The translations under genes and the position numbers were made by a program. From Oxalobacter paraformigenes (GTDB lineage Bacteria > Pseudomonadota > Gammaproteobacteria > Burkholderiales > Burkholderiaceae_D), in assembly GCF_000158475.2 (NCBI RefSeq), contig NZ_KI392031.1:317889-381888 (forward strand): 64,000 bases of DNA. The letters are read 5' to 3'. The notes under the pieces are model-generated. The model saw nothing but the letters and a program-made list of their open reading frames with translations. It did not search any database and was not told the origin of the DNA. Below, piece by piece: positions 47,707 to 57,009 of the stretch. Numbering within the stretch: position 1 is the stretch's first letter; each line of letters opens with the position of its first letter.

Positions 47707-49668
47707 TCAGGAAGCCAGCACTTTTTCCAGTTCATCCTGTTTTTCCAGCCATTCTTCCTCACAAGCGGCCAGCCGCTTCGTGCATTCGACCTGATCGGCC
47801 AGCAATTGCCGGAGTTTGTCCTTGTTGGCCTGTTCGTAAATGGCGGAATCGGCAAGCTGCCTGTCGATCGCGGTTTTTCTGTCGTTCAGTTTGCCGATTT
47901 CGGTTTCCAGCCAGCCAATCCGTTTTTCAAGCGGTTTTTTCAGGGCAGAAAGGCGTTGCCGCTCTTCGGCTTCCAGCCGTTTTTGCTCCTTGCGGTCAAG
48001 CGGTTTATCCGGTTTGTCTGATGCGCCGTCCTGTTTTTCCGCTTCGGTTTTTGCCAGCCGGGTCGCGAACAGCCAGTTCCGGTAATCGTCCAGATCGCCG
48101 TCGAATTCCCGCAGGCGGCCGTCCGAAACGATATGGAAGCGGTCGGTCGTCGCCCGCAACAGATGGCGATCGTGGGAAACGAGCAGCAGCGTGCCCTCAT
48201 ACTGGGCCAGCGCTTCGGTCAGCGCTTCGCGCATGTCCAGATCGAGATGGTTGGTCGGTTCGTCCAGAAGGAGAAGATTGGGCCGTTGCCAGACGATCAA
48301 GGCCAGCGCCAGCCGCGCTTTTTCGCCGCCGGAAAAGGGAGCGACGGGGGAAGTGGCCATATCGCCGTGAAAATGGAAACGGCCGAGAAAATTGCGCAAT
48401 TCCTGTTCACGCGTGTCGGGCGCGATTTTCATGAGGTGCCAGAGCGGCGATTCGTCGTTTCTGAGCATTTCGACCTGATGCTGGGCGAAATAGCCGATTT
48501 TCAGTCCCTTGCCGGTCGTGAAGACGCCGGAGAGTGGCGAGAGTTCGCCGGCAACCGTTTTGATGAACGTCGATTTGCCGGCGCCGTTGACGCCTAAAAG
48601 GCCGATACGCTCGCCGGTTTGCAGGGCGAATTGGATATCCGATACGATCGGGGCAGTGGAAACGGTGTCGCCGTTTTCATCCCGGTTCGTATAGCCGGCG
48701 GTTACGCCATCCATGACAAGCAGGGGATTGGGGGAGGATTCCGGCTCGAAAAAGTCGAAAGTGAATGCCGAGGCTTCCCGGAGCGGCGCGAGCGCTTCCA
48801 TTTTTTCCAGCGCCTTGATACGGCTTTGCGCCTGCCTTGCCTTGGTCGCCTTGTAGCGGAAACGGCTGATGTACGCTTCCAGATGGGCGCGGCGTTTGGC
48901 CTGCTTTTCGATCATGCCCTGCATCAGGGCCAGCTGTTCCGCGCGCTGGCGTTCGAAAGCCGAATAATTCCCGGCATAACGTTTCAGCTTGCCGTCGTCG
49001 ATATGCAGGATGACGCTGGCGATCCCGTCCAGAAAGTCGCGGTCGTGGGAAATGACGACCAATGTTCCGGCATAGCGTTTCAGCCAGTCTTCCAGCCACA
49101 AAATGGCGTCCAGATCGAGATGGTTGGTCGGTTCGTCGAGCAAGAGGAGATCGGAGGGACACATCAGCGCCTGCGCCAGATTCAGCCGCATGCGCCAGCC
49201 GCCGGAAAAGGTGGCGACGCTGCGCTTCATTTCTTCCGCGGAAAAGCCGAGGCCGACTAGGAGTTGTTCCGCACGCGATCTGACCGTATACGCTCCCGCG
49301 TCGGCCAGCGCCGTGTGCAGTTCGGCAATGCGCATGCCGGAAGCGGCATCCTGTGGTATGGCTTCAAGCCGGGCCAGTTCGGCTTCCAGTTTCCGGAGAT
49401 GCGTGTCGCCGTCGATGGCGTATTCCAGCGCCGGCCGGTCGAGCGCGGGCGTTTCCTGCGCCACATGCGAAATCCGCCATCCGGCCGGAAAGTCGATATC
49501 GCCGCCATCGGGATGCAATTCACCCAGGAGCAGCGAAAAGAGACTGGTTTTTCCGGCGCCGTTCGGGCCGACCAGTCCGACTTTCTCGCCGGGATTGACG
49601 GTGGCGTCCGCCTTGTCGAAAAGCGGCTTCGTGCCGCGCATCAGGGAAAACTGTGAAAACCGGATCAT
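47707..49668 (-). CDS. ABC-F family ATPase (YheS/Uup-like)
   Basis: A 653-residue soluble protein with two ABC ATPase domains and no membrane segments, as in ABC-F ribosome-associated factors. Walker A motifs are GPNGAGKTSLF and GVNGAGKSTF; signature motifs are FSGGWRMRLNLAQAL and FSGGEKARLALAL; Walker B regions are LLLLDEPTNHLDL in each half. A linker of about 90 residues (RQRAEQLALMQGMIEKQAKRR) matches the P-site interaction motif position, and a C-terminal coiled coil follows. Members such as EttA, YheS and Uup act on ribosomes or DNA repair; the length and order favour YheS. It overlaps prmB by four bases. Confidence 0.93.
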   Translation of the reverse strand: MIRFSQFSLMRGTKPLFDKADATVNPGEKVGLVGPNGAGKTSLFSLLLGELHPDGGDIDFPAGWRISHVAQETPALDRPALEYAIDGDTHLRKLEAELARLEAIPQDAASGMRIAELHTALADAGAYTVRSRAEQLLVGLGFSAEEMKRSVATFSGGWRMRLNLAQALMCPSDLLLLDEPTNHLDLDAILWLEDWLKRYAGTLVVISHDRDFLDGIASVILHIDDGKLKRYAGNYSAFERQRAEQLALMQGMIEKQAKRRAHLEAYISRFRYKATKARQAQSRIKALEKMEALAPLREASAFTFDFFEPESSPNPLLVMDGVTAGYTNRDENGDTVSTAPIVSDIQFALQTGERIGLLGVNGAGKSTFIKTVAGELSPLSGVFTTGKGLKIGYFAQHQVEMLRNDESPLWHLMKIAPDTREQELRNFLGRFHFHGDMATSPVAPFSGGEKARLALALIVWQRPNLLLLDEPTNHLDLDMREALTEALAQYEGTLLLVSHDRHLLRATTDRFHIVSDGRLREFDGDLDDYRNWLFATRLAKTEAEKQDGASDKPDKPLDRKEQKRLEAEERQRLSALKKPLEKRIGWLETEIGKLNDRKTAIDRQLADSAIYEQANKDKLRQLLADQVECTKRLAACEEEWLEKQDELEKVLAS

Positions 49669-50573
49669 GCTTTTTTCAGGCCTTTCAGCTGTCCGGCTGT
49701 CAGCAGGAATACCCTGTCGTCGCCGCCCGATGTCGAGAGCCAGGTCAGTTCCAGTTCGGGGAAAGCGGCCATGGCGTTTTCCGCCTCGTTGCCGATTTCG
49801 ACGATCAGAAGGCCGTCGTCGGTCAGGCGTTCGCCAGCCGTATAAACGATGCGGCGGACGATATCCATGCCGTCGAACCCGCCGGCCAGCGCCATTTGCG
49901 GCTCATGCAGGTATTCGGGAGGAAGGGTATCCATGGACGACTGGTTCACGTAGGGCGGATTGGTCACGATCAGCTGATAGCGTTTTTCCGGAATACCGTC
50001 GTACAGGTCGGCGTGATGCAACTGGATGCGGTCTTTCATGCCGTACCGGTTGATGTTCGTCTGCGCAATGCCCAGTGCGGCAGGGGAAAGTTCGACGGCA
50101 TCGACGGTGGCGTTTGCAAACCGGTCGGCCAGCATGATGGCAAGACACCCGGAACCGGTGCACAGTTCCAGAATGTCGGTAATTCCGTCCGGATCGGAGA
50201 CCCAGGGCGCGAATTGTTCGACGATCAGTTCGGCAAGAAAGGAACGCGGGATGATAACGCCGCGCTCGACGTAAAACGAATAGCCTTGCAGCCAAGCTTC
50301 ATTTGTCAGATAGGCGGCCGGTATCCGTTCGGTGACGCGCCGGTCGATAATCGTCATGACCGCTTCGGTTTCTTCGGGCAAAAGTGTCGCGTCGAGAAAC
50401 GGTTCCAGCCTGTCCAGCGGCAAGGACAGGGTATGCAGGATCAGGTAGGCCGCTTCATCGAAAGCGTTTTCGCTGCCGTGTCCGAAAAAGAGCTTTTCGC
50501 GGGTAAAACGCGTGACGGCGTAGCGCAACAGGTCGCGCACGGTGGAAAACGGATGGGCTTGCAGTGTGTTCAT
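49665..50573 (-). CDS. prmB: ribosomal protein L3 N5-glutamine methyltransferase
   Basis: PrmB methylates a glutamine of ribosomal protein L3. The start MNTLQAHPFSTVRDLLRYAV (302 residues) is chosen by homology; the frame is open upstream and the ribosome site is weak. The SAM-binding motif is LELCTGSGCLAIMLADRF and the glutamine-methyltransferase signature is VTNPPYVNQ. The N-terminal helical domain has FTREKLFFGHGSENAFDEAAYLILHTL, which marks PrmB against PrmC. It lies 283 bases after dapE and overlaps the ABC-F ATPase, a common Burkholderiales arrangement. Confidence 0.93.
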   Translation of the reverse strand: MNTLQAHPFSTVRDLLRYAVTRFTREKLFFGHGSENAFDEAAYLILHTLSLPLDRLEPFLDATLLPEETEAVMTIIDRRVTERIPAAYLTNEAWLQGYSFYVERGVIIPRSFLAELIVEQFAPWVSDPDGITDILELCTGSGCLAIMLADRFANATVDAVELSPAALGIAQTNINRYGMKDRIQLHHADLYDGIPEKRYQLIVTNPPYVNQSSMDTLPPEYLHEPQMALAGGFDGMDIVRRIVYTAGERLTDDGLLIVEIGNEAENAMAAFPELELTWLSTSGGDDRVFLLTAGQLKGLKKA

Positions 50574-50856
50574 GGCATGTTGTTCAAGAGGAAAATTTCC
50601 GGCAAAAACGGCGGTTTGCTGCGGGAAATGTCCGGATAGGGCGGAATGCCCGATATGATAGCAAAGAAATGCCCCGGAAACCGGTTTTGTCAGGAGCGGC
50701 ACGGAACCGGTGAGGCAGGCAAGCGCGTCAGAGGTCCCATGTCTTCCGGGAACAGGCAAAATCGGAGACAGGCCTGTGGTTTCCCTTCCTGAAAGGGCGC
50801 ACAACATTGCCTTCCCGAACCGGGACGATCCACCCGGGTAAGGCCGGGTCCGCGGT

Positions 50857-51984
50857 TTACAGGAAAAGGTTTTCCAGCGTTTTCCGGTAAATGGCCGTCA
50901 GCGGTTCGATATCGGCGATCAGGATGTTTTCGTCGATCTGGTGGATGCTTTCCGTAACCGGGCCGAATTCGACGACTTGCGGGCAGATGCGGGCGATGAA
51001 ACGGCCGTCGGAAGTGCCGCCTGTCGTGGACAGTTCGGGTGTGACGCCGGTTTCAGCCTTGATGGCCCGGGAAAGCGCGTCGCAGAGGGAACCGCGGGGC
51101 GTCAGAAACGGCACGCCGGAATAGTTCCAGTCGAGCCGGTATTGGAAACCATGCCTGTCCAGAATGGCATGCACCCGTTTTTTCAGGCCATCCACCGTGC
51201 TGGCGGTACAGAAGCGGAAGTTGAATTCCACGAAAAGTTCGCCGGGAATGACGTTGTTGGCTCCCGTTCCGGCGTGGATGTTCGACATTTGCCAGCTTGT
51301 CGGTTCATAGTATTCATTGCCTTCGTCCCAGACTTCGGCAGCCAGTTCAGCCAGAGCGGGCGCGGCCAGATGGATGGGGTTGGCGGCCCGTTTCGGATAG
51401 GCGATATGTCCCTGTTTGCCGAAGACGGTCAACTGGCCGCAGAGCGAGCCGCGGCGGCCGTTCTTGATCGTGTCGCCCAGCTTTTTCAGGGAACTCGGTT
51501 CGCCGACAATACAGTAATCGGGCCGGATGTCGCGTTCTTCCAGTTTTTTGACGACGATGTCGGTGCCGTCTGTTGCGATGCCTTCCTCGTCGCTGGTGAT
51601 GATGAAACCGATAGAACCCGTGTAGTCCGGATGGGCATGGATAAAATCGCGGGCGGCAACCGTCATGGCCGCGACCGGGGTTTTCATGTCGGCAGCGCCC
51701 CGTCCGTAAAGGCGTCCGTCCCGTTCGGTCGGCACGAACGGATCGGATGTCCATTTTTCGATGGGCCCGCTGGGAACCACATCGGTATGCCCGGCGAATA
51801 CCAGCAATGGCGAAGCGCTTCCGTGGCGCGCCCAAAGGTTGGTCACGCCGTTGGAGACGATCGTTTCGCATTCGAACCCGAGCGGTTCCAGTTGCGCTTT
51901 CAGCAGATTCTGGCATTCACCGTCTGCCGGGGTAACGGAGGGCTGGGCAATGAGGGCGCTGGCAAGAGCAAGGGTCGAAGTCAT
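50857..51984 (-). CDS. dapE: succinyl-diaminopimelate desuccinylase
   Basis: DapE removes succinate from N-succinyl-LL-diaminopimelate on the lysine and peptidoglycan route. This M20-family zinc enzyme (375 residues) has [25 protein letters not shown] and [12 protein letters not shown] with the catalytic Asp and Glu, and the dimerisation domain in the middle ([16 protein letters not shown]). A ribosome site AAAGGA precedes the ATG. It is 11 bases after dapD. Confidence 0.97.
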   Translation of the reverse strand: MTSTLALASALIAQPSVTPADGECQNLLKAQLEPLGFECETIVSNGVTNLWARHGSASPLLVFAGHTDVVPSGPIEKWTSDPFVPTERDGRLYGRGAADMKTPVAAMTVAARDFIHAHPDYTGSIGFIITSDEEGIATDGTDIVVKKLEERDIRPDYCIVGEPSSLKKLGDTIKNGRRGSLCGQLTVFGKQGHIAYPKRAANPIHLAAPALAELAAEVWDEGNEYYEPTSWQMSNIHAGTGANNVIPGELFVEFNFRFCTASTVDGLKKRVHAILDRHGFQYRLDWNYSGVPFLTPRGSLCDALSRAIKAETGVTPELSTTGGTSDGRFIARICPQVVEFGPVTESIHQIDENILIADIEPLTAIYRKTLENLFL

Positions 51985-51995
51985 GGCGTTTCCTT

Positions 51996-52841
51996 TCAGT
52001 TGTCGCGTAACAGGTCGTTGATGGCGGTTTTGGCGCGGGTTTGCGCATCCACGCGCTTGACGATGACGGCACAGTATAAACTGTATTTTCCGCCGGGGTC
52101 GGGAAGATTGCCCGGCACGACAACGGAACCGGACGGAACGCGGCCGTACAGGATGCGGTCGTTTTCCCGGTCGTAAATGCGGGTGGACTGGCCGATATAG
52201 ACGCCCATCGAGATGACGCTGTTTTCCTCGACGATGACGCCCTCGACGATTTCGGAACGCGCGCCGATGAAGCAGTTGTCCTCGATGATGGTCGGATTGG
52301 CCTGCATGGGTTCCAGTACGCCCCCGATGCCGACGCCGCCGGAGAGATGGACGTGTTTGCCGATCTGTGCGCAGGAACCGACGGTGGCCCAGGTATCGAT
52401 CATCGTGCCTTCATCGACATAAGCGCCGATATTGACAAAGGAGGGCATCATGACGACGTTTTTGCCGATATAGCTGCCCAGCCGGGCAACGGCGGGAGGG
52501 ACGACGCGGAAGCCGCCTTTGGCGAAATCTTCCTGCGTGTAGCGGGCGAATTTGCTGGTGACCTTGTCGTAAAAATGCAGGGCGGGCGAACCGTCGGAAC
52601 CGACCGGCATGGAAAAGTTTTCCTGAAGCCGGAAAGACAGCAGCACCGCTTTTTTCGTCCACTGGTTGACCGTCCATTCGCCGTTTTTCTTTTCCGCCAC
52701 TCTCAAAAGGCCACAGTCGAGCTGCCGGATGACTTCGGCAATGGCGGCGCGGAGAATGGGAGAGGCGTCGCCGGCGGTAAAGCTGTCGCGGTTTTCCCAG
52801 GCGTCTTCGATGATCTGTTTGAGCTGTTCTTCCTGTGTCAT
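51996..52841 (-). CDS. dapD: tetrahydrodipicolinate N-succinyltransferase
   Basis: DapD transfers succinyl from succinyl-CoA to tetrahydrodipicolinate. The 281-residue protein has an N-terminal helical part, then a left-handed beta-helix of hexapeptide repeats ([56 protein letters not shown]). Length is as expected. A ribosome site AGAGGA precedes the ATG. It lies between dapC and dapE. Confidence 0.97.
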   Translation of the reverse strand: MTQEEQLKQIIEDAWENRDSFTAGDASPILRAAIAEVIRQLDCGLLRVAEKKNGEWTVNQWTKKAVLLSFRLQENFSMPVGSDGSPALHFYDKVTSKFARYTQEDFAKGGFRVVPPAVARLGSYIGKNVVMMPSFVNIGAYVDEGTMIDTWATVGSCAQIGKHVHLSGGVGIGGVLEPMQANPTIIEDNCFIGARSEIVEGVIVEENSVISMGVYIGQSTRIYDRENDRILYGRVPSGSVVVPGNLPDPGGKYSLYCAVIVKRVDAQTRAKTAINDLLRDN

Positions 52842-52869
52842 GGTGTTCCTCTTTTTCGCTGTTTTGGGG

Positions 52870-54069
52870 TTAGGAGTGTTGGCGGGCGAATTCGGCGATG
52901 CGGGCCATACCTTCCCGGCATTCTTCCGGTTCGGCGACCAGTGCGATCCGGACGCGGTTTTTTCCGGGATTTTCCCCCTGCGCCTCGCGGGCCAGATAAC
53001 TGCCGGGCAGGACGGTCACGTGATGGCTTTCATAGAGCCCGCGGGCGAATTCCGTATCGGAAAGGCCTGTTTTTTCGTGTACTTCGGCCCAGAGATAAAA
53101 ACCGGCGTCCGGCATGGCCACATTCAGCACCTGCCGGAGAACAGGCAACGCTTCACGGAATTTGCCGATATATTTCGCCCGGTTTTCCTCGACGTGCCGC
53201 TCGTCGTTCCAGGCGGCAACCGAAGCGGCCTGAACCGTTTCGCTCATGGCGGTGCCATGGTAGGTGCGGTACAGGAGAAATTTTCCGATGAGGGTTTCGT
53301 CCCCCGCCACGAAGCCGGAACGCATGCCCGGCACGTTGGAGCGCTTGGACAGGGATGAAAGCATGATGAGCCGGGGATACCCTTCGCGTCCCAGTTGATG
53401 GGCGGCTTCCAGCCCGCCCAGCGGCGGCGTGCCGAAATGGATTTCGGAATAGCACTCGTCGGAGGCGATGACGAAACCGTAGCGGTCGGACAGCTCGAAC
53501 AGTTTTTTCCATTGGGGAAGCGTCATGACCGCGCCTGTCGGGTTTGCCGGCGAACAGGTGTAGAGCAGTTTCGTTTTCGCCCAGATTTCTTGGGGCACGC
53601 TGTCGTAGTCGCAGGCGAAATTCATTTCCGGACTGGCGTTGATGAAGTAGGGTTCGGCTCCGCCCAGCAAGGCGGCGCCTTCATAAATCTGGTAAAACGG
53701 ATTGGGGCAGACGACGATGCCGTGTCCGGCCGGATCGAGGACGGTTTGCGCCAGCGCAAAGAGGGCTTCGCGCGAACCCAGTGTCGGCAGGATTTGCTTT
53801 GCCGGATCGGGAGCGGGAATGCCGTACCGTCTGGCCAGCCAGTTGGCGATCGCTTCGCGCAAGGCGATCGTTCCCAGGGTAGCCGGATATCGGGACAGGC
53901 CGGCCGGATTGTCGGCAAGGGCTTGCCGGATGAAATCGGGAGCGGGATGCCGCGGTTCGCCTATGCCGAAGTTGATGGGCGTAAAGGCCGGATTCGGGCG
54001 GACGCCGGAAAACAGCTTGCGCAGTTTTTCAAACGGGTAAGATTGCAGTCGGTCAAGTAAGGGATTCAT
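52870..54069 (-). CDS. dapC: succinyldiaminopimelate transaminase
   Basis: DapC transfers an amino group to N-succinyl-2-amino-6-ketopimelate. The 399-residue protein is a class I PLP aminotransferase with the catalytic lysine in [17 protein letters not shown], the [12 protein letters not shown]-terminal block, the aspartate of [13 protein letters not shown] and the arginine of [10 protein letters not shown] for the substrate carboxylate. It begins the dapC-dapD-dapE-prmB run and has 28 bases to dapD. Confidence 0.95.
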   Translation of the reverse strand: MNPLLDRLQSYPFEKLRKLFSGVRPNPAFTPINFGIGEPRHPAPDFIRQALADNPAGLSRYPATLGTIALREAIANWLARRYGIPAPDPAKQILPTLGSREALFALAQTVLDPAGHGIVVCPNPFYQIYEGAALLGGAEPYFINASPEMNFACDYDSVPQEIWAKTKLLYTCSPANPTGAVMTLPQWKKLFELSDRYGFVIASDECYSEIHFGTPPLGGLEAAHQLGREGYPRLIMLSSLSKRSNVPGMRSGFVAGDETLIGKFLLYRTYHGTAMSETVQAASVAAWNDERHVEENRAKYIGKFREALPVLRQVLNVAMPDAGFYLWAEVHEKTGLSDTEFARGLYESHHVTVLPGSYLAREAQGENPGKNRVRIALVAEPEECREGMARIAEFARQHS

Positions 54070-54564
54070 CAGTCGGACTCGGAACGTGTGGCACGGAAAG
54101 GGTTATGCTATGGAATGAGAATTATTATCGTACTTTTCCATTGTTTTGCGGTCTGTTTTTTTGTCGGGCAAGCAAATGAACGCATAAATCGTGCCATATT
54201 GGTGAATTTTCGTTCAAAACAGTGCGTTCGCTTTTCATCTGATTTTTGTCATGCCTTATCCGTTTTCATGAAGAAAATTGATGAAACCGGCAACCGGGTT
54301 TTTCCTGCGTGTTTTAATGGGCGTGCCTGAAAAGCCTTTGAAAACAGGGGATCCTGCTGGAGGAAAAGCGGTTTTTTCGGGAAGGCGGGAAACTGTTTGC
54401 GAGGCGGCCAGTCTATCCTTATGTCTTCCCTGCCCGATTCCGGCGGCGTTTCTTTTTTGTCACGGCCCGGTCATACGCTACCGCTATTCTGCACAGGTCG
54501 GAGGACAAGGCCCACAAGGCGGAGTTTTTCCGGATGTGATCAACCGTTTTGAAAAGGAATCGTC
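54070..54564. other. AT-rich region upstream of dapC and the small-gene island
   Basis: About 495 bases. The first 200 are unusually AT-rich for the window. A Fur-box-like element TGAGAAT-T-ATTATCG lies at 54116-54130. A reading frame at 54115-54330 encodes a hydrophobic N-terminus (MRIIIVLFHCFAVCFFVGQA), but there is no clear ribosome site and it overlaps the element, so it is not called. The start of the island marks a change in base composition. Confidence 0.45.
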
Positions 54565-54753
54565 ATGGAAGTCGTCATCAACAAGCGGAAGATACGCGAT
54601 ACAGTCGGTCAGATCGTGGCGGATGGCAACAAGGCCGTCAGAGATGAAGCGCGCGGCCGTATCAGCAAGCGTGTTGCCGTAACGCATCGCGTCAGGTCAA
54701 GCGGTTTCGGTTTTGCTTCTGTTGGGAATGCCGTACCGGTTGCTTGCCGATGA
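54565..54753 (+). CDS. small basic protein of unknown function
   Basis: A 62-residue protein with a good AAAGGA ribosome site. The sequence is basic and largely helical, starting MEVVINKRKIRDTVGQIVAD and continuing NKAVRDEARGRISKR; the C-terminal part is less typical. An out-of-frame segment after it (MPYRLLADEEAATRILFIPLES) raises the chance of a frameshift. Its end is followed by a terminator that is nearly the same as the one after the next small gene. I do not recognise it. Confidence 0.45.
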   Translation: MEVVINKRKIRDTVGQIVADGNKAVRDEARGRISKRVAVTHRVRSSGFGFASVGNAVPVACR

Positions 54754-55079
54754 AGAAGCGGCGACGCGGATTCTGTTTATCCCTCTTGAGAGTTTTTTCA
54801 TTTTGCCGGAAACAGGTTTTCCGGTTTTTTTTGCCCATATCGTCCGGAAACGGAAAGGAGACCGGGTTTTTTGGTTGCCGGGAAGGTCTGGCGACCCAGG
54901 CGGCCCGCGGTTTAGACAGGACAGCTTTTGACAAAACGCAAAAACAAACGGGTTTTCTTTTGATCCATTTCAGGGCAGGTGTGCCATTCACGGCGCAAAA
55001 TGGCACGTGTACATTGATTGGGTCATGCAATTTGTCGGGTACCCGAATGTGATCGTCTCTTTCAAGGAAGATTCTGATT
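54754..55079. other. spacer with terminator in the small-gene island
   Basis: A 326-base gap that holds one intrinsic terminator (54806-54832) and no supported gene. Confidence 0.5.
54806..54832 (+). terminator. intrinsic terminator, copy 1 of a repeated element
   Basis: CCGGAAA and TTTCCGG form a seven-base stem with eight T following. The upstream sequence from 54792 is identical to that of the second copy at 55337. Confidence 0.85.
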
Positions 55080-55313
55080 ATGGATGATGCAGCAAGAAAC
55101 CGGAAATTACGTCAAGCCGTTCTGTTGGCAAGCATTCCCGCCTGTCTGGCTGCCATGTTGCTTTACCGGGCGCCAATACGCGAGTTCGTTACCGCGGTTT
55201 TGACGACAGAGACGGAACAGATTGCAAGCCGGATCGACATGGTTGCCGCAGCCAGCCCGGAACGGTCTTTCCGAAACGATGTATCGAAACGATTTTTGCC
55301 TGACCTGGAGTAA
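55080..55313 (+). CDS. small single-helix membrane protein, type 1
   Basis: A 77-residue protein with one hydrophobic helix: KLRQAVLLASIPACLAAMLLYR. The N-terminus is short and charged and the C-terminal part is polar. The ribosome site AAGGAAG lies 8 bases before the ATG. The helix and the residues around it resemble those of the gene at 56700-56939, so the two are probably paralogues. Function unknown. Confidence 0.6.
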   Translation: MDDAARNRKLRQAVLLASIPACLAAMLLYRAPIREFVTAVLTTETEQIASRIDMVAAASPERSFRNDVSKRFLPDLE

Positions 55314-55755
55314 TGGTTTTTTTGCCTTTCTTAAGCGTTTTTTCATTTTGCCGGAAACCGGGTTTCCGGCTTTTTTTATCCCCGTTTTTGGGATTGCGGT
55401 ATTTTTTTCAAAGTCCGCAAGCCCCGGTTTTTTGCCTGAAGGTTTTCCGGAGAGGGCGGCCTGTTTTGGAGTCGTCGAAAAGGGCAGGGCTTGCCAGGCC
55501 AGGCAAGGGAGGGGCCTTATCGGGAGTGCCGCCGCTTGCGGGGGTAAAAGCGGAATGGACAGAAAAACGGCGCCGGACGTTTTGGAGGCAACCGGTGGCG
55601 TTTGCAGACCGCTTCTGTCCGTAAGCGGCGACGCCTTGTCTGCCTTTTGTCGCCGGTTTGGTCAGGCAGGGCAAGCTTCTTTTTTCCAATTGTAGAATAT
55701 CCGGTTTTCTTCCATAATGGGATGGACGAAGCGGACAGGGTGGGGAGAAGCGGAA
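55314..55755. other. spacer with terminator upstream of the baseplate-like pair
   Basis: A 442-base GC-rich gap. The terminator copy at 55350-55377 ends the small membrane-protein gene. A TAGAAT at 55693-55698 could be a -10 for the baseplate-like pair; no -35 was assigned. Confidence 0.45.
55350..55377 (+). terminator. intrinsic terminator, copy 2 of a repeated element
   Basis: GCCGGAAA and TTTCCGGC form an eight-base stem followed by seven T. It lies 36 bases after the small membrane-protein gene. Confidence 0.88.
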
Positions 55756-56136
55756 ATGATCTTCAACAGGGAATTTGAATTCACCTTGCCGCGCGGATTT
55801 ATCGATAGCCAGGGCAAGGTGCATAGGAAAGGCCTCATGCGGTTGGCGACGGCAGCGGATGAAGTCGTTCCGATGAGAGATTTCCGGGCGCAGCAGAATC
55901 CCGCTTATCTGCCGGTTCTTGTGCTTGCGCGCGTCATTGTCCGGCTGGGGGAACTGCCGGAAATCAATGCCGGGGTTATCGAAAATCTTTTTACTGCCGA
56001 TATGGCTTTTTTGCAGGACATGTATCGGCGGATCAACGAGATGGCCGGGGAACCTGTTGTCAATGGGGTTTGTCCCCAATGCGGATGCCATCACAGGATA
56101 CCCCTCGATTTTAACGACCTGAAAACGTTTTCATGA
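55756..56136 (+). CDS. T4 gp26-like baseplate/tail-assembly family protein
   Basis: A 126-residue soluble protein. The ATG at 55756 follows the ribosome site GGGGAGAAG; a longer frame starts at 55717 without one. The body FEFTLPRGFIDSQGKVHRKG, LMRLATAADEVVPMRD, NPAYLPVLVLARVIVRLGELPEI and LFTADMAFLQDMYRRINE fits a family found in phage-tail-like contractile injection clusters and annotated as T4-type baseplate or tail-assembly protein. A CPQCGCHH cysteine pair near the C-terminus may bind zinc. The match is from memory of family patterns, not a search. It overlaps the next gene by four bases. No sheath, tube or spike gene is in the window. Confidence 0.65.
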   Translation: MIFNREFEFTLPRGFIDSQGKVHRKGLMRLATAADEVVPMRDFRAQQNPAYLPVLVLARVIVRLGELPEINAGVIENLFTADMAFLQDMYRRINEMAGEPVVNGVCPQCGCHHRIPLDFNDLKTFS

Positions 56137-56510
56137 ACAAGGAAATGGAAAAGAGGCCGGCTGCTCCGGCGTCCGGAAAGGACGAACCGGAACGGAAGGA
56201 AACAAAAGCCATACAGGCTTCCATTGAGGTTATCCTGCATACGCGGGTTAGCGGAAGATCGTTTCAGCCTGCACTTGGATGCCGCCTTTACGATCCGGTA
56301 AACGTCTGGCTGGATGTGACTGACCGGGAACGGGCATGCGAGGAAGCGGCGGGGATAATCGGCGAATACGAGCCCAGGGCGGCAAATGTTCGCGTCGTTG
56401 TGGAAAGCGCTCAGGAAAACGGCAAACCGGATTTCCTGAAGGTTTCCTGGGTAGTGAAATCGACCGGACAATACGATGAACTGGTTGTGCCTTTTCCATT
56501 GAACAGCTAG
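56133..56510 (+). CDS. gp25-like baseplate wedge protein (lysozyme-like fold)
   Basis: A 125-residue protein. After a basic, proline-rich N-terminus of about 30 residues, the sequence IEVILHTRVSGRSFQPALGCRLYDP, then YEPRAANVRVVVE and TGQYDELVVPFPL, matches the GPW/gp25 family of baseplate wedge components, including eCIS and T6SS TssE-like members. In these systems gp25 joins sheath to baseplate. An orphan copy without sheath would be unusual. The start overlaps the preceding gene (ATGA), so the two proteins are probably made in equal amounts. Confidence 0.65.
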   Translation: MNKEMEKRPAAPASGKDEPERKETKAIQASIEVILHTRVSGRSFQPALGCRLYDPVNVWLDVTDRERACEEAAGIIGEYEPRAANVRVVVESAQENGKPDFLKVSWVVKSTGQYDELVVPFPLNS

Positions 56511-56699
56511 ATTTTCCGGAACTTTACCGGCGTCTGTCTTGTCAATACCTCTTTTTTCGCGTTTGTGTTGCGTTTTTTCCGGTGAAGCTGTCACGTCTTT
56601 TTCATATCCCGCCTGTCATCTGTTCCTGCCTGAAGGCTTTCGTCCACAAGACGCCTGTCCCGACAGGACAATGCTCCATTTTTACGAAAGGATTCGATC

Positions 56700-56939
56700 A
56701 TGAACACTATTTCCCCGAAGCTCTGCCGGGCCATGCTGTTCGGCGGTTTGCCGGCCTGCATGATCGCGATGATTCTCTTCCGGGACCCTTCAAGCGAAGA
56801 GCCGACCCATGATATGCCGGGAGGGGCCAACCGGTTCATCAGCCGGAGCCGGACTGTCAGCATGCCCTTGCCCGTTGCCGAAAGGGGGAGCCGGTATACC
56901 GGACGCCGGGTGAGAAGCCGGTCGGTGAAAACGGTTTGA
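56700..56939 (+). CDS. small single-helix membrane protein, type 2
   Basis: A 79-residue protein with AAAGGA 8 bases before the ATG. The hydrophobic helix KLCRAMLFGGLPACMIAMILFR resembles that of the gene at 55080-55313 (shared pattern KL..A.L...PAC..AM.L.R). The C-terminal part is basic and rich in arginine and serine (ISRSRTVS; RYTGRRVRSRS) and may be disordered. Function unknown. Confidence 0.6.
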   Translation: MNTISPKLCRAMLFGGLPACMIAMILFRDPSSEEPTHDMPGGANRFISRSRTVSMPLPVAERGSRYTGRRVRSRSVKTV

Positions 56940-57009
56940 CCGGGAGCGGACTTTCACCAGACATTACGGCAGGGGCATTTTATCTGCGGCAATGGAAAAG
57001 CGTTTGCCG

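Noticed and set aside
54115-54330. 71-codon frame with a signal-like N-terminus
   Set aside because: No clear ribosome site; it overlaps the Fur-like element and ends without support from composition.
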